DNA of 64,000 nucleotides from Lacrimispora sphenoides JCM 1415 (GCF_900105615.1 NZ_LT630003.1:1488001-1552000), one strand, 5' to 3'. Counted from the first letter of the stretch, positions 8,763 through 18,315 are shown. The notes: generated from the letters alone by a model not told the origin. Made by a program: numbers and translations.

Positions 8763-9947
8763 ATGCCTGATTTCATGGAAGAAAAGGAAAAAGAACATTT
8801 AATTCAGATTGGAAGAGAGTTTCTTGATGAAAATCTGCTTCGGATCGTAATCAGCAATCCATCAGATAAGCAGGGCGTTTCCAAAGTAAAGGTACGCCCG
8901 CTTTTGTTAAAAGGAAGCCTGATTTTTCAAGCGGAAGAGCTGGTGGGAAACCAGGCTTTTCATAAGAATTATTCTGCAGGTGAATGCATCTCTTATATCG
9001 TGGATCTGCTGGATGGAACCCTTCGTCAGATGGAACTGGAATCCAGGAAAGGTCAGGTCAGAGTGCTGATGAGCAAGAAAGGAAGCCCAAGCATCAAGAT
9101 AAAGCGGCAGCAAAAGATTGCGGCACCTTCCCCGGTCCTTCAGCATAACAGACAGAAAAGTTATATATTAAAAGAAGGCACACCAGTCCCCTTTCTGGTG
9201 GATCTGGGAGTCATGACGGCGGAAGGAAAAATCATTGCTTCCAGATATGATAAGTTTCGCCAGATCAACAGGTTTTTAGAATTTATTGAGGATATCCTCC
9301 CCAGGCTTGATAAGAGCAGAGAGAATGTGATCATTGATTTTGGCTGCGGGAAGTCCTATCTGACCTTTGCCATGTATTACTATCTTCATGAGCTGAAAGG
9401 GTATTTGATCCGTGTCATCGGACTGGATTTAAAGCAGACGGTCATTGATGACTGTAACCGCCTGGGAGAACGGTATGGATATGATAAGTTAAAATTTTAT
9501 CATGGAGATATCGCTTCCTACGAGGGAGTGGACCATGTAGATATGGTTGTAACACTTCATGCCTGTGATACCGCTACAGACTATGCCCTTGCAAAGGCAG
9601 TCCGCTGGGGAGCCTCTGTCATTTTATCAGTTCCCTGCTGTCAGCATGAGCTGAATAAAACCATACATCAGGAGCTTATGGCTCCCGTATTTCAATATGG
9701 TCTGATCCGGGAACGGATGGCAGCTCTATATACGGATGCACTCAGGGCAGAAATTCTGGAAAACCATGGATACCGGACTCAAATTCTGGAATTCATCGAC
9801 ATGGAGCATACACCGAAAAATATTTTAATTCGCGGAGTTAAACAGGGCGAAAAGAAAGATAACCGCAGGGAGATCCAGGAAATCATGGAATTTCTCCACG
9901 GGAAACTGACTCTTGCTGACCTGCTTATAGAAGAGGATAAGAACTAG
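8763..9947 (+). CDS. SAM-dependent methyltransferase (Methyltransf_32 type)
   Basis: A 394-aa protein starting at ATG 8763 (MPDFMEEKEK), six bases after AGGA. Upstream in-frame codons back to 8673 lie in the repeat and are not protein. The SAM-binding motif IIDFGCGKSYL is at about 190-200, followed by the acidic motif VIGLDLK and VVTLHACDTATDYAL, typical of the methyltransferase domain 32 group. The N-terminal 150 residues form a separate, probably RNA-binding, domain (KVRVLMSKKG, SPSIKIKRQQK). An rRNA or tRNA substrate is possible but unproven. Confidence 0.85.
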   Translation: MPDFMEEKEKEHLIQIGREFLDENLLRIVISNPSDKQGVSKVKVRPLLLKGSLIFQAEELVGNQAFHKNYSAGECISYIVDLLDGTLRQMELESRKGQVRVLMSKKGSPSIKIKRQQKIAAPSPVLQHNRQKSYILKEGTPVPFLVDLGVMTAEGKIIASRYDKFRQINRFLEFIEDILPRLDKSRENVIIDFGCGKSYLTFAMYYYLHELKGYLIRVIGLDLKQTVIDDCNRLGERYGYDKLKFYHGDIASYEGVDHVDMVVTLHACDTATDYALAKAVRWGASVILSVPCCQHELNKTIHQELMAPVFQYGLIRERMAALYTDALRAEILENHGYRTQILEFIDMEHTPKNILIRGVKQGEKKDNRREIQEIMEFLHGKLTLADLLIEEDKN

Positions 9948-10013
9948 AAAGTGGATGGTAATTTTTGATTATATGTGGTATGATATATAAAACGATTTAA
10001 GGAGGAGAAATCA

Positions 10014-10358
10014 GTGCCTTTCATCAACTCGAAAGTAAATGTCGCATTATCAGAAGAAGAAAAAGCAGCACTAAAAACAAAGCTTGGACAGGCCATCAGC
10101 CTCATTCCCGGTAAATCGGAAAGCTGGCTTATGGTTGGCTTTGAAGATAACTGTTCCCTTTACTTTAAAGGGAATAATAATACAAAGCTTGCTTTTGTAG
10201 AAGTAAAGATTTTTGGTCATGCATCAGAACGGGATTACGACAGGCTGACCGCTGAGATCTGTAAAATCTATAAAGATGTGCTATCCATCGCCCAGGATAA
10301 AATTTATGTGAAATATGAAGAAGTGGATCACTGGGGTTGGAACGGAGGAAACTTTTAG
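10014..10358 (+). CDS. MIF/tautomerase family protein
   Basis: A 114-aa protein with a GTG start placed 9 bases after GGAGGAG. After Met removal, Pro2 (MPFINSKVNV) would be the N-terminal catalytic proline of the tautomerase superfamily. Length and the KLAFVEVKIFG strand fit macrophage-migration-inhibitory-factor relatives rather than the short 4-oxalocrotonate enzymes. The natural substrate is unknown. It is a stand-alone gene ahead of the Nudix gene, and part of the same strand run. Confidence 0.85.
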   Translation: MPFINSKVNVALSEEEKAALKTKLGQAISLIPGKSESWLMVGFEDNCSLYFKGNNNTKLAFVEVKIFGHASERDYDRLTAEICKIYKDVLSIAQDKIYVKYEEVDHWGWNGGNF

Positions 10359-10394
10359 CTGCACCAGCTGATTCTTATTCGGGAGGAATGGTTT

Positions 10395-10901
10395 ATGGAG
10401 CTTTGGGATGTTTATGATGAAAACCGGGTGGCCACTGGAAAAACCCATGTCCGCGGAGTACCTCTTGGTACAGGAGAATATCACCTTGTGTCGGATATCT
10501 GGCTTGTAAATGGAAATCAGGAGATTTTGCTCACCAAAAGGCATCCGGATAAGCCTTACGGCCTTATGTGGGAATGCTCCGGGGGCTCTGTTCTTGCGGG
10601 AGAAACCAGCATAGAAGGAGCCCTTCGGGAGCTTTCTGAAGAAGTTGGGATCCGGACGGAAAAAGAGCAGCTCATCCTGATTCATGCAATCCGTCTGAAA
10701 GAGCGGTTTGTGGACACTTATATCACCAGACAAAAGGTTACCATAAATGACATAACCATTCAGCAAGAAGAAGTGGTGGATGCGAAGTTTGTAACGTTTG
10801 AACAGCTCCTTGAAATGTGGAAACAGGGAATCGTAGTTCCTAAATCCCGGTTTCTTCTATATAAAGATAGGATCAGGGAATTCATTCAGCCGCCATCATA
10901 G
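10395..10901 (+). CDS. Nudix hydrolase
   Basis: A 168-aa protein with a full Nudix box: G64-x5-E70-x7-R78-E79-x3-E83-x-G85-I86 (GGSVLAGE ... RELSEEVGI). The N-terminal MELWDVYDENRVATGK and HLVSDIWLVN resemble isopentenyl-diphosphate-isomerase-like Nudix proteins, so a nucleotide diphosphate or similar metabolite is hydrolysed; the exact one cannot be told. GGGAGGAA precedes the ATG. Its 3' end overlaps the convergent tmcAL gene by 6 bp. Confidence 0.9.
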   Translation: MELWDVYDENRVATGKTHVRGVPLGTGEYHLVSDIWLVNGNQEILLTKRHPDKPYGLMWECSGGSVLAGETSIEGALRELSEEVGIRTEKEQLILIHAIRLKERFVDTYITRQKVTINDITIQQEEVVDAKFVTFEQLLEMWKQGIVVPKSRFLLYKDRIREFIQPPS

Positions 10902-12155
10902 GATGACGACGGAATGAGTGAACTCATTTTTCATTTTTATGCGATATTTGTCCTGCACAATGGTCTGATAAATGTGGGAGCAGTAAAAATCCTGGCGGAG
11001 CATGGACCAGGCTGCTCCGGAAAGAATGAGTCTTGCATCGGCAGTTTTTGTGATGAGAGGGATGCTCCCTCTCTTTTTTATTTCTCCCATAAGACCTGCG
11101 GAAGTTTTTTTAAAGCCTAAAATCCGGGCATATGGGGCGTAACCGGCGTTCCGGCCTAAAACAACCTGCTGGGCAGTGATTCCAAGGGCGATATGGAGAA
11201 GCGCCCGGCTGATCCGTGTATAAGTATATTGCCTTGTTTTTAAGAGGTTGATTTTTTCCTCAAAAGGTAGGAAATCCGGAAGCTGCCTTAAGAGTCTGGC
11301 TGCCAGTTCTTCTGAAACGTCGGCATACTTCTCATAGGGAATATCTTCGCTGTCCAATTTAAGCAGGGTAGTATTTAATAAGGCGCTGAAATCGTCAGGA
11401 AACACAGGAAAACCCTGGGACATCATCTGTTTTGCTGAATCCGGCACCTGTATCAGGGAAGACTCCGCCTGCTTCAGGATATCTGGATTTTCATAAATGG
11501 CTTTCCGGATTCCCGTTGCAGAACTAAAACCTTCGGAGGCAAGACTGGTATCATGATAACCGTATCCTTTTCTGGATATTGTAACTGGAGTCATTGAACT
11601 TTTCTGCCTGTAAAGAGCCTTGCAATATTCGATTCCCAGGATGTTATTTGGGGAGGCCAGAATGGAAGCCTCATCCTCGTTTAAAATCCCACAGGAAATA
11701 AGGGCCAGATTTCTGGCCTGGGGAAAGGTGGCCCCCTTTTTCAGCTCTTTGCGCAGCTCTTTCGTATAAACAGGGGGTTCTGTGGCTAAAATAGAAGCAA
11801 TACCGGTAAGTTTTTCCACATTACCGCATTCGCTTCCAAAGCAGACACTGCCAACTACTCCCAGATTGTTAAGAAGGGCGATCCCACTGGCTGCAAAATC
11901 CTCTGCGCTGCTGGAAGCAAAGACAGACGGAAGCTCGATTACCAAGTCAGCTCCGCAAGACAATGCCATAGCTGTTCTTGTATATTTATCATAGATGGCA
12001 GGAGCTCCTCTTTGGACAAAATCCCCGCTCATAGCCACGATGCAATAGTCTGCCTGAGAGATTTCTTTGGCTTTCCTGATATGGTAAGCATGTCCATCGT
12101 GGAAAGGATTGTATTCAGCGATAATACCAACGGCTAGAGAACTTTTGTTTTTCAT
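10896..12155 (-). CDS. tmcAL: tRNA(Met) cytidine acetate ligase (YlbM)
   Basis: A 419-aa nucleotidyltransferase-fold protein. The opening VGIIAEYNPFHDGHAYHI is the hallmark of TmcAL/YlbM, which makes N4-acetylcytidine at the wobble position of elongator tRNA-Met from acetate and ATP. ASPNNILGIEY (about 165-175) and the central SRKGYGYHD match the family. It is convergent with Nudix and divergent from pduL, across a 164-bp spacer. It is interesting that acetate metabolism genes lie next to an acetate-using enzyme. Confidence 0.9.
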   Translation of the reverse strand: MKNKSSLAVGIIAEYNPFHDGHAYHIRKAKEISQADYCIVAMSGDFVQRGAPAIYDKYTRTAMALSCGADLVIELPSVFASSSAEDFAASGIALLNNLGVVGSVCFGSECGNVEKLTGIASILATEPPVYTKELRKELKKGATFPQARNLALISCGILNEDEASILASPNNILGIEYCKALYRQKSSMTPVTISRKGYGYHDTSLASEGFSSATGIRKAIYENPDILKQAESSLIQVPDSAKQMMSQGFPVFPDDFSALLNTTLLKLDSEDIPYEKYADVSEELAARLLRQLPDFLPFEEKINLLKTRQYTYTRISRALLHIALGITAQQVVLGRNAGYAPYARILGFKKTSAGLMGEIKKRGSIPLITKTADARLILSGAAWSMLRQDFYCSHIYQTIVQDKYRIKMKNEFTHSVVIL

Positions 12156-12237
12156 GTTAAAAGATATCCTTTTTCATTTTCTTATCCTCTATTATGCGAT
12201 TGTTTCGCAAAAAATGCAAATTATTTTAGCACAACAC

Positions 12238-12266
12238 TTGAAAATTTTAGCGAATCCTCATAGAAT
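12238..12266 (+). promoter_or_regulatory. Vegetative promoter for pduL-ackA
   Basis: TTGAAA, 17-bp spacer, TAGAAT, 54 bp before the pduL ATG: a near-consensus sigma-A promoter. Confidence 0.7.
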
Positions 12267-12319
12267 AGAGTGAGAATCGGTGAAAAACATCGATTAAAAG
12301 AACAGGAGAATAGATAGGT

Positions 12320-12889
12320 ATGAATTTTATCGTTGAAACATCAGCTCGACATGTACATCTAACTCAGGAACATCTTGAGATTTTATTTGGAAACGGCTAT
12401 GAGTTAACAAAGAAAAAATCTTTATCCCAGCCAGGCCAGTATGCCTGTGAGGAGAGAGTAACTGTTGTTGGTTCCAAGGGCGAGTTTAAAGGAATTTCCA
12501 TTTTAGGCCCGGTTAGAAAAGCGACTCAGATAGAGCTTTCCGCAACCGATGCCCGTTCCGTTGGAATTGCTGCGCCTTTAAGAGAATCCGGCGACGTTGC
12601 CGGCAGCGGTGCATGCAAGATCGTAGGACCTGCTGGTGAAATTGAGATAACAGAGGGCGTGATCGTTGCAAAACGTCATATCCATGCAACTCCTGCAGAA
12701 GCAGAAAAGCTTGGTGTTAAAGATGGTGAAGTTGTTTCTGTGAAAATAGACACAGACGGTAGAAGCCTTATTTTCGGAGATGTAGTTGTGCGTGTAAATG
12801 AAAATTATGCTTTGGCTATGCACATTGACACAGACGAATCCAACGCAGCAAGCTGTGGCAGAGAACAGTACGGCGAAATTATTAAATAA
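12320..12889 (+). CDS. pduL: Phosphate propanoyl/acetyltransferase PduL
   Basis: A 189-aa PduL-type phosphotransacylase. The metal-binding histidines are in SARHVHLT (about 8-15) and KRHIHATPAE (about 118-127), one in each half of the two-barrel fold. It lacks an N-terminal encapsulation extension, and no microcompartment genes are nearby. It is one transcript with ackA (21 bp between), so the pair most likely converts acetyl-CoA to acetate with ATP formation, in place of the unrelated Pta enzyme. Propionyl-CoA is another possible substrate. Confidence 0.92.
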   Translation: MNFIVETSARHVHLTQEHLEILFGNGYELTKKKSLSQPGQYACEERVTVVGSKGEFKGISILGPVRKATQIELSATDARSVGIAAPLRESGDVAGSGACKIVGPAGEIEITEGVIVAKRHIHATPAEAEKLGVKDGEVVSVKIDTDGRSLIFGDVVVRVNENYALAMHIDTDESNAASCGREQYGEIIK

Positions 12890-12910
12890 ATGAAGGAGAA
12901 TCAAAGGAAT

Positions 12911-14104
12911 ATGAAAATTTTAGTTATTAACTGCGGAAGCTCTTCCTTAAAGTACCAGCTGATCGATATGGAGAACGAGGGAGTCTTAGCAATAGGCTTA
13001 TGCGAGAGAATCGGCATTGCCGGTTCCAAGCTGACTCACAAGTCAGAAGGCAATGAGGATATGGTAGTAGAGAAAGAGATGCCGAACCATACCGTTGCTA
13101 TCAAGCTGGTTTTGGATGCATTGGTTGACCCGAAATATGGTGTAATCAAGGATACCAGTGAAATTTCTGCAGTAGGACACAGGGTTCTCCATGCAGGAAC
13201 GATTTACAGCGATTCTATCGTAGTAAATGAAGACGTGAAAAAGGTTATCCGTGACTGCTTTGATTTAGGACCTTTGCATAATCCGGCAAACCTGATGGGA
13301 ATTGAAGCATGTGAGGAAGCTGTACCGGGAGTTCCTAATGTAGCAGTATTTGATACTTCTTTCGGTATGGGTATGCCAGATAAAGCAGCCATGTATGCAA
13401 TTCCTAATGAATATTATGAGAAATACAGCATTCGCCGTTACGGCTTCCATGGAACAAGCCACAAATTTGTATCCAATGAAGCTTTAACTTATTGTGATCT
13501 GGATCATAAGAATGGCAAGGTAATCGTATGCCACTTAGGAAACGGAGCCAGCATTTCTGCCTCCATCGGCGGCAAGTGCGTGGATACCAGCATGGGACTG
13601 ACTCCTTTAGAGGGTCTTATCATGGGTACCAGAAGCGGTGACATCGATCCTGCTGTTATTCAGTTTATCTGCAATAAGGAAGGCAAGAACGTTAATGAGG
13701 TACTGGACATTTTAAATAAAAAATCCGGTATCCTTGGTATGTCCGGCGGTATTTCCAGCGATTTCCGTGATGTGCAGAAGGCACAGGGAGAAGGAAATCG
13801 TCTGGCTGATATTGCTATCCAGGCATTTATTTACCGCGTGGCAAAATATATCGGTTCATATGTAGCAGCAATGAACGGTGTTGACGCTATTGTGTTTACT
13901 GCTGGCGTTGGCGAGAACGATAAGCCGATCAGAGGTGCGGTTTGTGAATATTTAGGCTACCTTGGTATTTCTATTGATGCTGAAGCCAATAAAGCAAGAG
14001 GAAAACGTGTTATGATCTCCACACCGGATTCCAAGGTAAAGGTATGCGTAATTCCTACCAATGAAGAGCTGGCCATTGCAAGGGAAACAAAAGCTCTGGT
14101 ATAA
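12911..14104 (+). CDS. ackA: Acetate kinase
   Basis: A 397-aa ASKHA kinase producing acetate and ATP from acetyl phosphate. The start is ATG 12911 (MKILVINCGSSSLKY), which is the family N-terminus; the in-frame ATG at 12890 lies in the ribosome-site region AAGGAG. Also seen are RYGFHGTSHKFV, the phosphate loop CHLGNGASI and TSMGLTPLEGL. It works with PduL upstream. A strong stem-loop follows at 14142-14180. Confidence 0.97.
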   Translation: MKILVINCGSSSLKYQLIDMENEGVLAIGLCERIGIAGSKLTHKSEGNEDMVVEKEMPNHTVAIKLVLDALVDPKYGVIKDTSEISAVGHRVLHAGTIYSDSIVVNEDVKKVIRDCFDLGPLHNPANLMGIEACEEAVPGVPNVAVFDTSFGMGMPDKAAMYAIPNEYYEKYSIRRYGFHGTSHKFVSNEALTYCDLDHKNGKVIVCHLGNGASISASIGGKCVDTSMGLTPLEGLIMGTRSGDIDPAVIQFICNKEGKNVNEVLDILNKKSGILGMSGGISSDFRDVQKAQGEGNRLADIAIQAFIYRVAKYIGSYVAAMNGVDAIVFTAGVGENDKPIRGAVCEYLGYLGISIDAEANKARGKRVMISTPDSKVKVCVIPTNEELAIARETKALV

Positions 14105-14141
14105 TCCGGGATAAAATGGTACATGATGTTGAGTATGGGTT

Positions 14142-14180
14142 ACAGTTCAGCCATACCATTCATAAGTATGGCTGAACTGT
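14142..14180 (+). terminator. Stem-loop after ackA
   Basis: ACAGTTCAGCCATAC and its exact complement enclose a 9-nt loop (15-bp stem). The following tract TACTTCAAAT is only weakly U-rich, so it could terminate pduL-ackA or act as an mRNA 3' barrier. Confidence 0.55.
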
Positions 14181-14203
14181 TACTTCAAATATGGAAATAT
14201 TTG

Positions 14204-14232
14204 TTGACAAATGTTGCACCCATATGTATAAT
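14204..14232 (+). promoter_or_regulatory. Consensus promoter for yceD-rpmF
   Basis: Exact TTGACA, 17-bp spacer, exact TATAAT, ending 27 bp before the yceD ATG. A perfect sigma-A match, as expected for a ribosomal protein operon. Confidence 0.9.
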
Positions 14233-14259
14233 AACATAGGTGCGTATTAGGAGACTAGT

Positions 14260-14787
14260 ATGCTTATTAATTTAACTGAGTTGTTCACCCTTGAAGGGAA
14301 AGAGAAAACTTACACACCCGATCTTGATATGAAGGTCTATCACGGGCCAGGCGGTGATTATGAAGTAGTAGATGCAGAACCTGTGCTGCTGCGGATTATG
14401 AATCTTGGAGACAAAAAGCTGGTAGTGGAAGGAAAAGCGAAATTAGCTTTAATCATTCCATGTGACCGCTGTTTGGATCCGGTACGTGTTGACCTAAGTT
14501 TTGATGTAATCCGTGCTCTTGATTTGAGCGAAACGGATTCGGGAATTGTAGAAGATTTCGAAGAACAACCATTTATTAATGGTTATAATCTGGATGTAGA
14601 CCAGTTGGTTTGTGATGAACTCATACTGAACCTGCCTATGAAAGTTCTCTGTAGTGAAGACTGCAAGGGGATTTGTAATAGATGTGGAACAAATCTCAAT
14701 CATGAGACTTGTGACTGCGATATTAGGTCTGCAGACCCTAGAATGGCAGTCATCCAGGATATTTTTAAAAAGTTTAAGGAGGTGTAA
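14260..14787 (+). CDS. YceD/DUF177 family protein
   Basis: A 175-aa DUF177 protein. Two Cys clusters are present: PCDRCLDPV (about 67-75) and a C-terminal cluster with CSEDCKGICNRCG, likely a metal site. The gene is directly upstream of rpmF (2-bp gap), the standard arrangement in bacteria. DUF177 proteins are linked to 23S rRNA maturation and ribosome assembly. The strong promoter at 14204 should drive both. Confidence 0.9.
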   Translation: MLINLTELFTLEGKEKTYTPDLDMKVYHGPGGDYEVVDAEPVLLRIMNLGDKKLVVEGKAKLALIIPCDRCLDPVRVDLSFDVIRALDLSETDSGIVEDFEEQPFINGYNLDVDQLVCDELILNLPMKVLCSEDCKGICNRCGTNLNHETCDCDIRSADPRMAVIQDIFKKFKEV

Positions 14788-14789
14788 CC

Positions 14790-14972
14790 ATGTCTATCTG
14801 TCCAAAGAACAAATCTTCTAAAGGAAGAAGAGACAAACGTAGAGCAAACTGGAAGATGAGCGCTCCAAACTTAGTGAAGTGCAGCAAGTGCGGTGCACTT
14901 ATGATGCCTCACAGAGTATGCAAGGCTTGCGGTTCTTACAACAAGAAAGAAATCATCAATGTTGAAGCTTAA
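14790..14972 (+). CDS. rpmF: Ribosomal protein bL32
   Basis: A 60-aa protein with Lys/Arg-rich N-terminus (SKGRRDKRRANWK) and a four-Cys zinc ribbon, CSKCG ... CKACG, typical of the zinc-binding (C+) form of L32. AAGGAGGTG lies just before the ATG, inside the yceD end. In this family plsX often follows; here plsX is about 44 kb away. Confidence 0.96.
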   Translation: MSICPKNKSSKGRRDKRRANWKMSAPNLVKCSKCGALMMPHRVCKACGSYNKKEIINVEA

Positions 14973-15034
14973 ATTTCTGCGGATTTTGTGGAAATAGGAT
15001 TTTAACCGTATCAACTTAATTAGAAAATTTCTTT

Positions 15035-15075
15035 AAAAAAAGCTGTTACTCAAGGAATTGAGTAGCAGCTTTTTT
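15035..15075. terminator. Terminator, usable in both directions
   Basis: AAAAAAGCTG-TTACTCAA and its complement TTGAGTAGCAGCTTTTTT form a long stem with A-run before and T-run after. It lies between rpmF (+) and the convergent yesN-like gene (-), and so can end both. Confidence 0.85.
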
Positions 15076-15106
15076 AAGTGTGACGGGTATGGACTACAAC
15101 CCTTCT

Positions 15107-16291
15107 TTAACCTGGACGATGCTGTTTTCTAAATTCTGTTATGGTGCAATCAAAATATTTCTTAAAGCTGTTACTAAAATGCTGGCTATATCCATACCCC
15201 ACCATATCGGCGATTTCATAGATTTTTTTATCTGTTTGTATTAATAATTCCTTTGCTTTTTCCATTCGTGTACGTATAAGAAAATCATAAACACTAGTAC
15301 CGGTTTCTTTTTTAAACAGCATTGTCATATAACAATGATTTAGACGGAATTGGGCAGCAATTTCTCTTAATGTCAAATCTTCTTCAGAATAATTCTGATA
15401 AATATACGTTTTTATATCTTCAACAAGACTATTATCAATAGTAAGCTCTTTTTTCATAGCTTCCCGATAAGAATGCTTCAGTTCCTCAGCTTTATGAAAG
15501 ATTGAGCCAAAAAAGAATTTTGCCCCCAGTTTTTGGAAGACGTTTAGTCGTTCAATCACTTGTTTTTCAAAACTTTCCAAGTGTATGGTGAAATCCTGAT
15601 CAGTTACTGTTTTTTTATGGAGATAAAGAAAAAATATTTGAGCAGCATTGGATTTTACAAAAATACAGTCGGGATACAGATTTTCCAGTTCATCACATAT
15701 AAGTTCAATGCTATCTGATGATAGTAAAGAGCTTTCGGATAAAACTCCAGTCAAATTGATAACTCCGGTTGTGCCTATCTTGTCAGAGATATCAATATCA
15801 AACTGCTTTAATTTTTTTAAGTCTAAATCATGAAACTGGTTTTGCAAAAGTTTGGAGAGATAATGTCTTCTTACAATGGGAAGGCCATTTGTAAGAATCA
15901 TCTTGGTCTTTGTGCGGTTAAGCAGTTCCGTTTCCGCTCTTTTTACCACTTCAATTAATGCTTCATTACTGATAGGTTTGGTCAGATAGTCAAAGGCGTT
16001 TAATTTGAGTGCTTGCTTGGCATATTCAAAATCCTCATGACCGGATAAAAATATAAACAGCATATCCGGATATCGCTCTTTTATTTGACGTGCCATTTCA
16101 ATGCCGTCCATTACCGGCATTTTTATATCACTCAGTATGATGTCAGGCTGGTGAGAGGTTAGATATTCCAGTGCGTCAATACCATCCCTGGCCACATATT
16201 CAAGACAAAATCCATTAGATTCCCAATCAATATTTTTTTGAATTGCTCTTCGTATAATGGCATCGTCATCAATAAATAATAGTGTAGTCAT
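15107..16291 (-). CDS. YesN-type response regulator (AraC HTH)
   Basis: A 394-aa regulator. An N-terminal receiver carries the acidic pocket FIDDD (7-10), phosphoacceptor D55 (IILSDIKMP) and switch Lys in LTKPIS. The C-terminus is an AraC HTH pair: LTLREIAAQFRLNHCYMT and KIYEIADMVGYGYSQHFS. It is 1 bp from the histidine kinase gene upstream, forming a YesM/YesN pair. It probably activates the divergent sugar ABC operon that starts at 18316. Confidence 0.92.
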   Translation of the reverse strand: MTTLLFIDDDAIIRRAIQKNIDWESNGFCLEYVARDGIDALEYLTSHQPDIILSDIKMPVMDGIEMARQIKERYPDMLFIFLSGHEDFEYAKQALKLNAFDYLTKPISNEALIEVVKRAETELLNRTKTKMILTNGLPIVRRHYLSKLLQNQFHDLDLKKLKQFDIDISDKIGTTGVINLTGVLSESSLLSSDSIELICDELENLYPDCIFVKSNAAQIFFLYLHKKTVTDQDFTIHLESFEKQVIERLNVFQKLGAKFFFGSIFHKAEELKHSYREAMKKELTIDNSLVEDIKTYIYQNYSEEDLTLREIAAQFRLNHCYMTMLFKKETGTSVYDFLIRTRMEKAKELLIQTDKKIYEIADMVGYGYSQHFSNSFKKYFDCTITEFRKQHRPG

Positions 16292-16292
16292 C

Positions 16293-18086
16293 TCACTCCT
16301 CCTTAATTTCCGGCTGAATTTCAGTATGGAAAGGTATCTTCACAGTAACAGTGGTTCCAACATCAATCTCGCTTTCTATGGAAATGCCATAATCTGCACC
16401 ATAAGCAAGCTGAAGTCGCTGATGGACATTTTTTAATCCATAGGTTTGAGAGGAATTAGGGGCATTACAGTTATGAATCGCCTCTGTAAGTTCCGCTAAT
16501 GCTTCTTTGCCGATTCCTATTCCGTCATCGGATAAATAGATATAGAGGCTGTCCCGAATGGGTTCAGCAGTGATGGTGAGCATTCCACTTGAGCGTTTAG
16601 GGCGTATTCCGTGATAAATTGCATTTTCCACGATGGGCTGCAGTGAAAGCTTGATAATCCTGCAGTCAAAAAAAGCATCATCAATACCGATATAAAAAGT
16701 AAATTCGTCTTCGTACCGAAGCTGCTGAATCTGCAGATAGCTCACAACATGCTTAATTTCCTCTTTAAGCAAAATCATGTTTACCCCTTTGCTGACCCCT
16801 ATCCGATAAAAAGTGGACAGTGAATCAATCATAAGAATTGCATTGTCTGTTTCACCAAGTTCACATAGCTGTCTGGCAGAATAGAGGGTATTATATAAAA
16901 AGTGAGGATTGATTTGGGATTGGAGAGCGGATAGTTCTGCTCTTCGTTTATTTTCCAGCTGAAGATTTAATTCATGAATTAAATGCTTCATATTTTGTGT
17001 CAATTCTCCGATTGTGTTGTTTAATGTACTTATTTCTTTAATTCCCCAGATGTTAAATTCTGTATCCAGATCTCCCTTTCCTACCTGAGAGATTTTTTTT
17101 GTGAGGGCTATTATAGGTTTACTGACCTGTATGGAAAGTATGGAGTAAATGATAAGTCCTAAAGAAAGTAATGAGATGGCGGCAATGGGCAGGATTGTTG
17201 TGGATTTTTCCAGATCCAAGTACATCTCTTCTTCGGGGATGGCTGCCATGATTCCCAGTCCGCTGAGCATAAGAGGGCGGTAGAGAACATAACATCCTGT
17301 TTCTTTATCCGTATAAAATTTTTGCTCATCGGAATGATAACTGCGCACTTTTTCGATCACTTCTTCTGAAAGCCTGTATTTTTCAGGAACATTTTCTGGA
17401 TTCAAATAATTGTTTTCCTGAATCAATGTCAGATAACTGTTGTTGGTGATTCTCTGTTTTTCAATTATATCTTCCAGGTAGCTTGCTTTTAGACGAATTA
17501 GGAAAATTCCCTGCACATCCGTTTCGGGGGTTCCGAGAAGCTGTGTGATTGGCAGGCTGTTTTCCTGAGGATAGATCGTTTCATAAGGAGAGGGACCATT
17601 AATATCCCGCCACTTGATTCCATCATTTCCATACTTTCCAAAATATTTATTGAAGTCAAAGTTAATCTGCTTAATTGAGTTATTTCCGGCGTATAGCATG
17701 ATGGAATTGTCATTCAAATAAAGAAATACAGATTCCAGAATAGATGCATTGTGGGAATAAAAATTACGGATATCATTATTCAGGGCAATATAGGATTCTG
17801 GATCCAACGTTTTCTTATTGCTATTTAAATTATATTGCAGTTTATTATAATTCTTGTTCTGAACCAGAACTGTTATTTGCTGAAAAAGCTTGTAGCAGTT
17901 TTCATCCAATGTATTTCCGATATTAATCATGGTTCCGACAGCATTATTTTCGACAATATTGGTAATCTGGTAGGAAGATATATTATAAAAAGCTAAAAAA
18001 GAAAGAGCTGTAAACAGAATAACAAGAAAAATGTTCGTGGCAAGGATTATGGTTCGGATAGAAAAAGAATTTTTGATAGGAATCAC
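16293..18086 (-). CDS. YesM-type sensor histidine kinase
   Basis: A 597-aa membrane kinase. Transmembrane segment 1 is about residues 12-34 and segment 2 about 295-317; between them a 260-residue extracellular sensor of dCache type. HAMP follows, then the His_kinase motif NPHFLYNTLYSARQL, and HATPase with N-box VENAIYHGI and G-box SDDGIGIG. It is encoded just before the yesN-like gene. The likely signal is a sugar handled by the divergent transporter. Confidence 0.92.
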   Translation of the reverse strand: MIPIKNSFSIRTIILATNIFLVILFTALSFLAFYNISSYQITNIVENNAVGTMINIGNTLDENCYKLFQQITVLVQNKNYNKLQYNLNSNKKTLDPESYIALNNDIRNFYSHNASILESVFLYLNDNSIMLYAGNNSIKQINFDFNKYFGKYGNDGIKWRDINGPSPYETIYPQENSLPITQLLGTPETDVQGIFLIRLKASYLEDIIEKQRITNNSYLTLIQENNYLNPENVPEKYRLSEEVIEKVRSYHSDEQKFYTDKETGCYVLYRPLMLSGLGIMAAIPEEEMYLDLEKSTTILPIAAISLLSLGLIIYSILSIQVSKPIIALTKKISQVGKGDLDTEFNIWGIKEISTLNNTIGELTQNMKHLIHELNLQLENKRRAELSALQSQINPHFLYNTLYSARQLCELGETDNAILMIDSLSTFYRIGVSKGVNMILLKEEIKHVVSYLQIQQLRYEDEFTFYIGIDDAFFDCRIIKLSLQPIVENAIYHGIRPKRSSGMLTITAEPIRDSLYIYLSDDGIGIGKEALAELTEAIHNCNAPNSSQTYGLKNVHQRLQLAYGADYGISIESEIDVGTTVTVKIPFHTEIQPEIKEE

Positions 18087-18271
18087 CTTCTTTCTGTTTT
18101 GGAATTGTTAGATTCAAACAATGAGATCAATTGGATTATATATTTCGATCTGGGTTATGTCAAATGAAAACAATAAAAAAACCATGTTTTATCAGCAATA
18201 TAAACATATTATACTTTTTTCTAAAAATACTTTATTTACTATTCACTGAAATTATAGTTAGATAATAGTAA

Positions 18272-18281
18272 CAAGCGCTTG
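18272..18281. promoter_or_regulatory. Possible operator (CAAGCGCTTG) before sugar ABC operon
   Basis: A 10-bp perfect palindrome, CAAGCGCTTG, 34 bp before the permease start. The AAGCGCTT core resembles LacI/CcpA-type (cre) sites, so catabolite control is possible. Confidence 0.4.
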
Positions 18282-18315
18282 GGTTAACATGTATAGGAAG
18301 GAAGGTAGGAAAACG

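Noticed and set aside
18289..18315. ATG 18289 as start of the first permease
   Set aside because: No ribosome site; the purine tract AAGGAAGGTAGG lies downstream of it and fits TTG 18316.
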